From Fimadaptatus sp050946055 (GTDB lineage Bacteria > Bacillota > Clostridia > Christensenellales > Aristaeellaceae), in the NCBI GenBank assembly GCA_050946055.1, contig JBMNUB010000010.1:1-64000 (forward strand): a DNA stretch of 64,000 nucleotides, read 5' to 3'. Numbering within the stretch: the first letter of the stretch is position 1; each line of letters starts with the position of its first letter. Under the pieces are notes generated by a model. The model did not search any database. It worked only from the letters and a program-made list of their open reading frames with translations, and was not told where the DNA came from. This document shows positions 61,986 through 64,000 of this stretch, piece by piece. The translations under genes and the position numbers were made by a program.

Positions 61986-62732
61986 ATGAAGAAAATTGTA
62001 CTATTTTTGACCGCGCTGGCGCTGCTTGTGATGGCGCTGCCCGTATTTGCCGAGCCTGTTGCCGATACCACCGAGCAGCCCGATATGGGAACTGAGATCG
62101 CGGTCATCGCCGGAACTGTGCTGGAGGTAAACGAGGGCGAGAGCCTGCTGATAGATGCGGGCGAGCAGGGCGAAGTTCTGGCGCTGATAGGCGAGGACAC
62201 CGTCATGGAGATTGGCGAGGGCGCTATATCCGTGGGCGACTACGTTTACATCGACTACGACGGCAAGATGACCCGCTCCATACCCGCCCAGATAACGGCC
62301 ATTACCGTGCGCAGGTTCATGATGGAGGGTGATGTTGCCGAGGTTTACGCTGAGGACAACGCCGTGCTGCTGAACGTGGGCGAGAATGAGCAGGTCTATG
62401 TGCGCCTGCCCGAGAGCTGGGCCGGTCAGCAGGTGGACGCGGTACACATGAAGGTGTACTTTGACGGGGTCATGACCATGTCGCTGCCGGGCCAGATAAA
62501 CGCCGGCCTTGTGATACCGGGCTACGCCATGCAGGGCGAAGTCACCCAGATAAACCGCGACTACATAATGATAGGCGAGGGCGAGCAGGCCGTTCAGGTC
62601 AACTTTGAGGAAGGCACGCTGCCCCAGTGCCTGAACGTGGGCGACATAGTGCGCGCCATATACGATGGCAAGACCACCCGCTCCCTGCCCCCGCAGATAT
62701 TCGCCACCGAGATAATCAAGCTCAATCGCTGA
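61986..62732 (+). CDS. Secreted protein with three internal repeats, function unknown
   Basis: This 248-residue protein has a signal peptide (KKIVLFLTALALLVMALPVFA) and three tandem domains of about 65-70 residues. They start near residues 37, 105 and 175. Each begins G(T/D/E)V(L/A/T)(E/Q)(V/I) and ends with YDGKMTRSIPAQITA, YFDGVMTMSLPGQINA or YDGKTTRSLPPQIFA. The repeated unit reads like a small beta-barrel. It is rich in Glu and poor in Cys. No enzyme motif is seen. It may bind a surface polymer or peptide. GAGGAGG precedes ATG 61986. Confidence 0.8.
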   Translation: MKKIVLFLTALALLVMALPVFAEPVADTTEQPDMGTEIAVIAGTVLEVNEGESLLIDAGEQGEVLALIGEDTVMEIGEGAISVGDYVYIDYDGKMTRSIPAQITAITVRRFMMEGDVAEVYAEDNAVLLNVGENEQVYVRLPESWAGQQVDAVHMKVYFDGVMTMSLPGQINAGLVIPGYAMQGEVTQINRDYIMIGEGEQAVQVNFEEGTLPQCLNVGDIVRAIYDGKTTRSLPPQIFATEIIKLNR

Positions 62733-62754
62733 TGACATAGCCATCCCCCTGACC

Positions 62755-62800
62755 GGGCGCTCCATGCGGTTCATAAACGCCGCGTGGAGCGCCCAATTTT
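62755..62800 (+). terminator. Terminator after the secreted three-repeat protein
   Basis: GGGCGCTCCA (62755-62764) pairs with TGGAGCGCCC (62785-62794), followed by AATTTT. The following 62801-63229 contains no recognisable gene or structure. Confidence 0.75.
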
Positions 62801-63229
62801 ATGCAAATATTTTCGCTATGGCGGCGAGGGCATTTCAGGCTGCCGGGCGCATGTGCTGGATGCAGCAGAATCGGGCGCAGCGGGGCCGGACACAGGCCCT
62901 GCGGCGCAGGAGGGGCATTTGCATCGTTCGCCGTCATATGCAGGAGATTTGCGACGGCGGCGCAGTACATTGCCGCGGCACAGGCGGACTTTGAGGTTGG
63001 GCGCACATGCCCGCCGTCGCGCAGGCCATGGCGCAAGCACAGCTGCAGATGCTCATGTCCAACAGACTCTGCGGCACAGGCAAAGCATCGCCCGCTATGG
63101 CGCGAGATGCGCTTTTGCGGCACAATATTATGGAAGCATCGCGCGCAGGAGGATTCACTGCATCACTGCACCGCGTGAACAAAATTCGCACTTTGGGCAA
63201 AAAGGCAGAAATGTCCGGTCATAACCCCT

Positions 63230-63257
63230 TTTCAAAATACACTATCGCTGTTATAAT
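63230..63257 (+). promoter_or_regulatory. Putative promoter of the BMP-family gene
   Basis: TTTCAA (63230-63235) and TATAAT (63252-63257) have a 16-base spacer. Confidence 0.5.
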
Positions 63258-63304
63258 AAATTAGGAGCATTCGTTGCTCACAATACGAGAGGAGAATGTG
63301 CAAC

Positions 63305-64000
63305 ATGAAAAAGATCGTATCACTTCTGCTGATGGTCGCCATGCTGATGTGCGGCTTCTCGTTCGCTGCTGCGGAAGGCGAGACCACCTACCGCGTTGCG
63401 ATGATAACCGACTCCGGCGACATAACCGACCAGTCCTTTAACCAGACCACCTACGAGGCCTGCAAGGCCTTCTGCGACGCCAATGGCGTGGACTTCAACT
63501 ACTTCAAGCCCACCGGCGACTCCGATCCCGAGCGCGTGGCTCAGATAGAGGCCGCTGTTGACGAGGGCTACAACGTAATCGTGCTGCCCGGCTACCTGTT
63601 CGCTCCGGCGATAGCCGAGTGCCAGCCCATGTACCCCGACGTGAAGTTCATCGCTCTGGACGTGAGCGAGGCCGATCTGACCGGCAACAACGTGGACATA
63701 ACTTCCGCGCCCAACCTGTTCAGCGCCGTATATCAGGAGGAGCTGTCCGGTTACATGGCGGGCTATGCTGCGGTAAAGATGGGCTATGAGCACCTGGGCT
63801 TCCTGGGCGGCATGGCCGTTCCTGCGGTCATACGCTTTGGCTACGGCTTCGTGCAGGGCGCCGACGCGGCGGCCGTCGAGCTGGGCAAGGCTGACAAGGT
63901 CACTGTCGAGTACGTGTACGGCAACCAGTTCTACGGCGACCCCGACATCACCGCTTACATGGACAACTGGTATCAGACCATGGGCGTGCAGGCCGTGTTC
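63305..64000 (+). CDS. BMP-family nucleoside-binding protein (partial)
   Basis: The first 232 codons of a gene that runs off the window. It begins with a signal peptide (KKIVSLLLMVAMLMCGFSFAAA), in which the Cys of LMCGF is not clearly a lipobox. A PnrA/BmpA-type binding fold follows: VAMITDSGDITDQSFNQTTYE, DSDPERVAQIEAAVDEGYNVIVLPGY and GYMAGYAAVKMGYEHLGFLGG. These proteins bind purine nucleosides for an ABC importer, whose genes would lie to the right. GAGAGGAG precedes ATG 63305. Confidence 0.9.
   Translation, partial: MKKIVSLLLMVAMLMCGFSFAAAEGETTYRVAMITDSGDITDQSFNQTTYEACKAFCDANGVDFNYFKPTGDSDPERVAQIEAAVDEGYNVIVLPGYLFAPAIAECQPMYPDVKFIALDVSEADLTGNNVDITSAPNLFSAVYQEELSGYMAGYAAVKMGYEHLGFLGGMAVPAVIRFGYGFVQGADAAAVELGKADKVTVEYVYGNQFYGDPDITAYMDNWYQTMGVQAVF

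Noticed and set aside
62764..63264. Several overlapping frames before the BMP gene
   Set aside because: They overlap one another in different phases, lack ribosome sites and have no family resemblance.

Overview
The window looks like a chromosomal segment of a GC-rich (about 60% by eye) member of the Bacillota, most likely a gut-associated Clostridia lineage. The evidence is clear GGAGG ribosome-binding sites, some TTG starts, sigma-A type promoters with 17-base spacers, LplB/YtcP-type sugar transporters, a run prs - pth - mfd as in many Bacillota, and a set of host-glycan genes (fucosidase, sialidase, sialate lyase, lactaldehyde reductase). Isoleucine is written mostly with ATA, which is unusual for a GC-rich genome. 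No rRNA, tRNA, phage, transposase or CRISPR was found.

Layout. 0.4-4.6 kb: a DUF4838 protein, pyroglutamyl peptidase and a GH29 alpha-L-fucosidase. 5.2-14.0 kb: one operon with every step from DAHP to chorismate and on to prephenate, phenylpyruvate and hydroxyphenylpyruvate (aroF, tyrA, aroB, aroA, aroC, pheA, an aroE-aroK fusion, aroQ). A short leader ORF with seven consecutive Tyr/Phe codons and mutually exclusive hairpins precedes it, which is a textbook attenuator. 14.8-21.6 kb: a GntR/LacI-type regulator, a sialidase, NanA and a sugar ABC transporter whose binding-protein gene is broken by one amber codon. 21.9-30.3 kb (minus strand): SGNH hydrolase, a second sugar ABC transporter, FucO, and a pterin-binding methyltransferase-like / aldo-keto-reductase-like pair. 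30.8-37.1 kb: peptide transporter, with oppA divergent from oppBCDF. 37.5-46.0 kb: CCA-adding enzyme, a small membrane protein, a GlmU-type nucleotidyltransferase, a degenerate Ppx-like protein with polyphosphate kinase, and a CorC/HlyC protein. 46.8-52.9 kb: prs, pth, mfd. 53.1-56.1 kb: a cassette of an AAA+ ATPase with a possible TerB-like N-terminus, a J-domain-like protein and a HIRAN protein (apparently frameshifted). 56.3-64.0 kb: a remnant of a binding protein, a large toroid-like glycan enzyme candidate, an oxidoreductase with a MerR regulator, a secreted three-repeat protein, and the start of a BMP-family nucleoside-binding protein.

The intergenic DNA is also notable. It has three unrelated minisatellite-like arrays (periods about 56, 22 and 37 bases) and a family of structured elements near 14.2, 46.1 and 59.1 kb. 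Each of these elements is bracketed by direct copies of a locus-specific hairpin. Repeat-like material has also entered the coding sequence of aroA.
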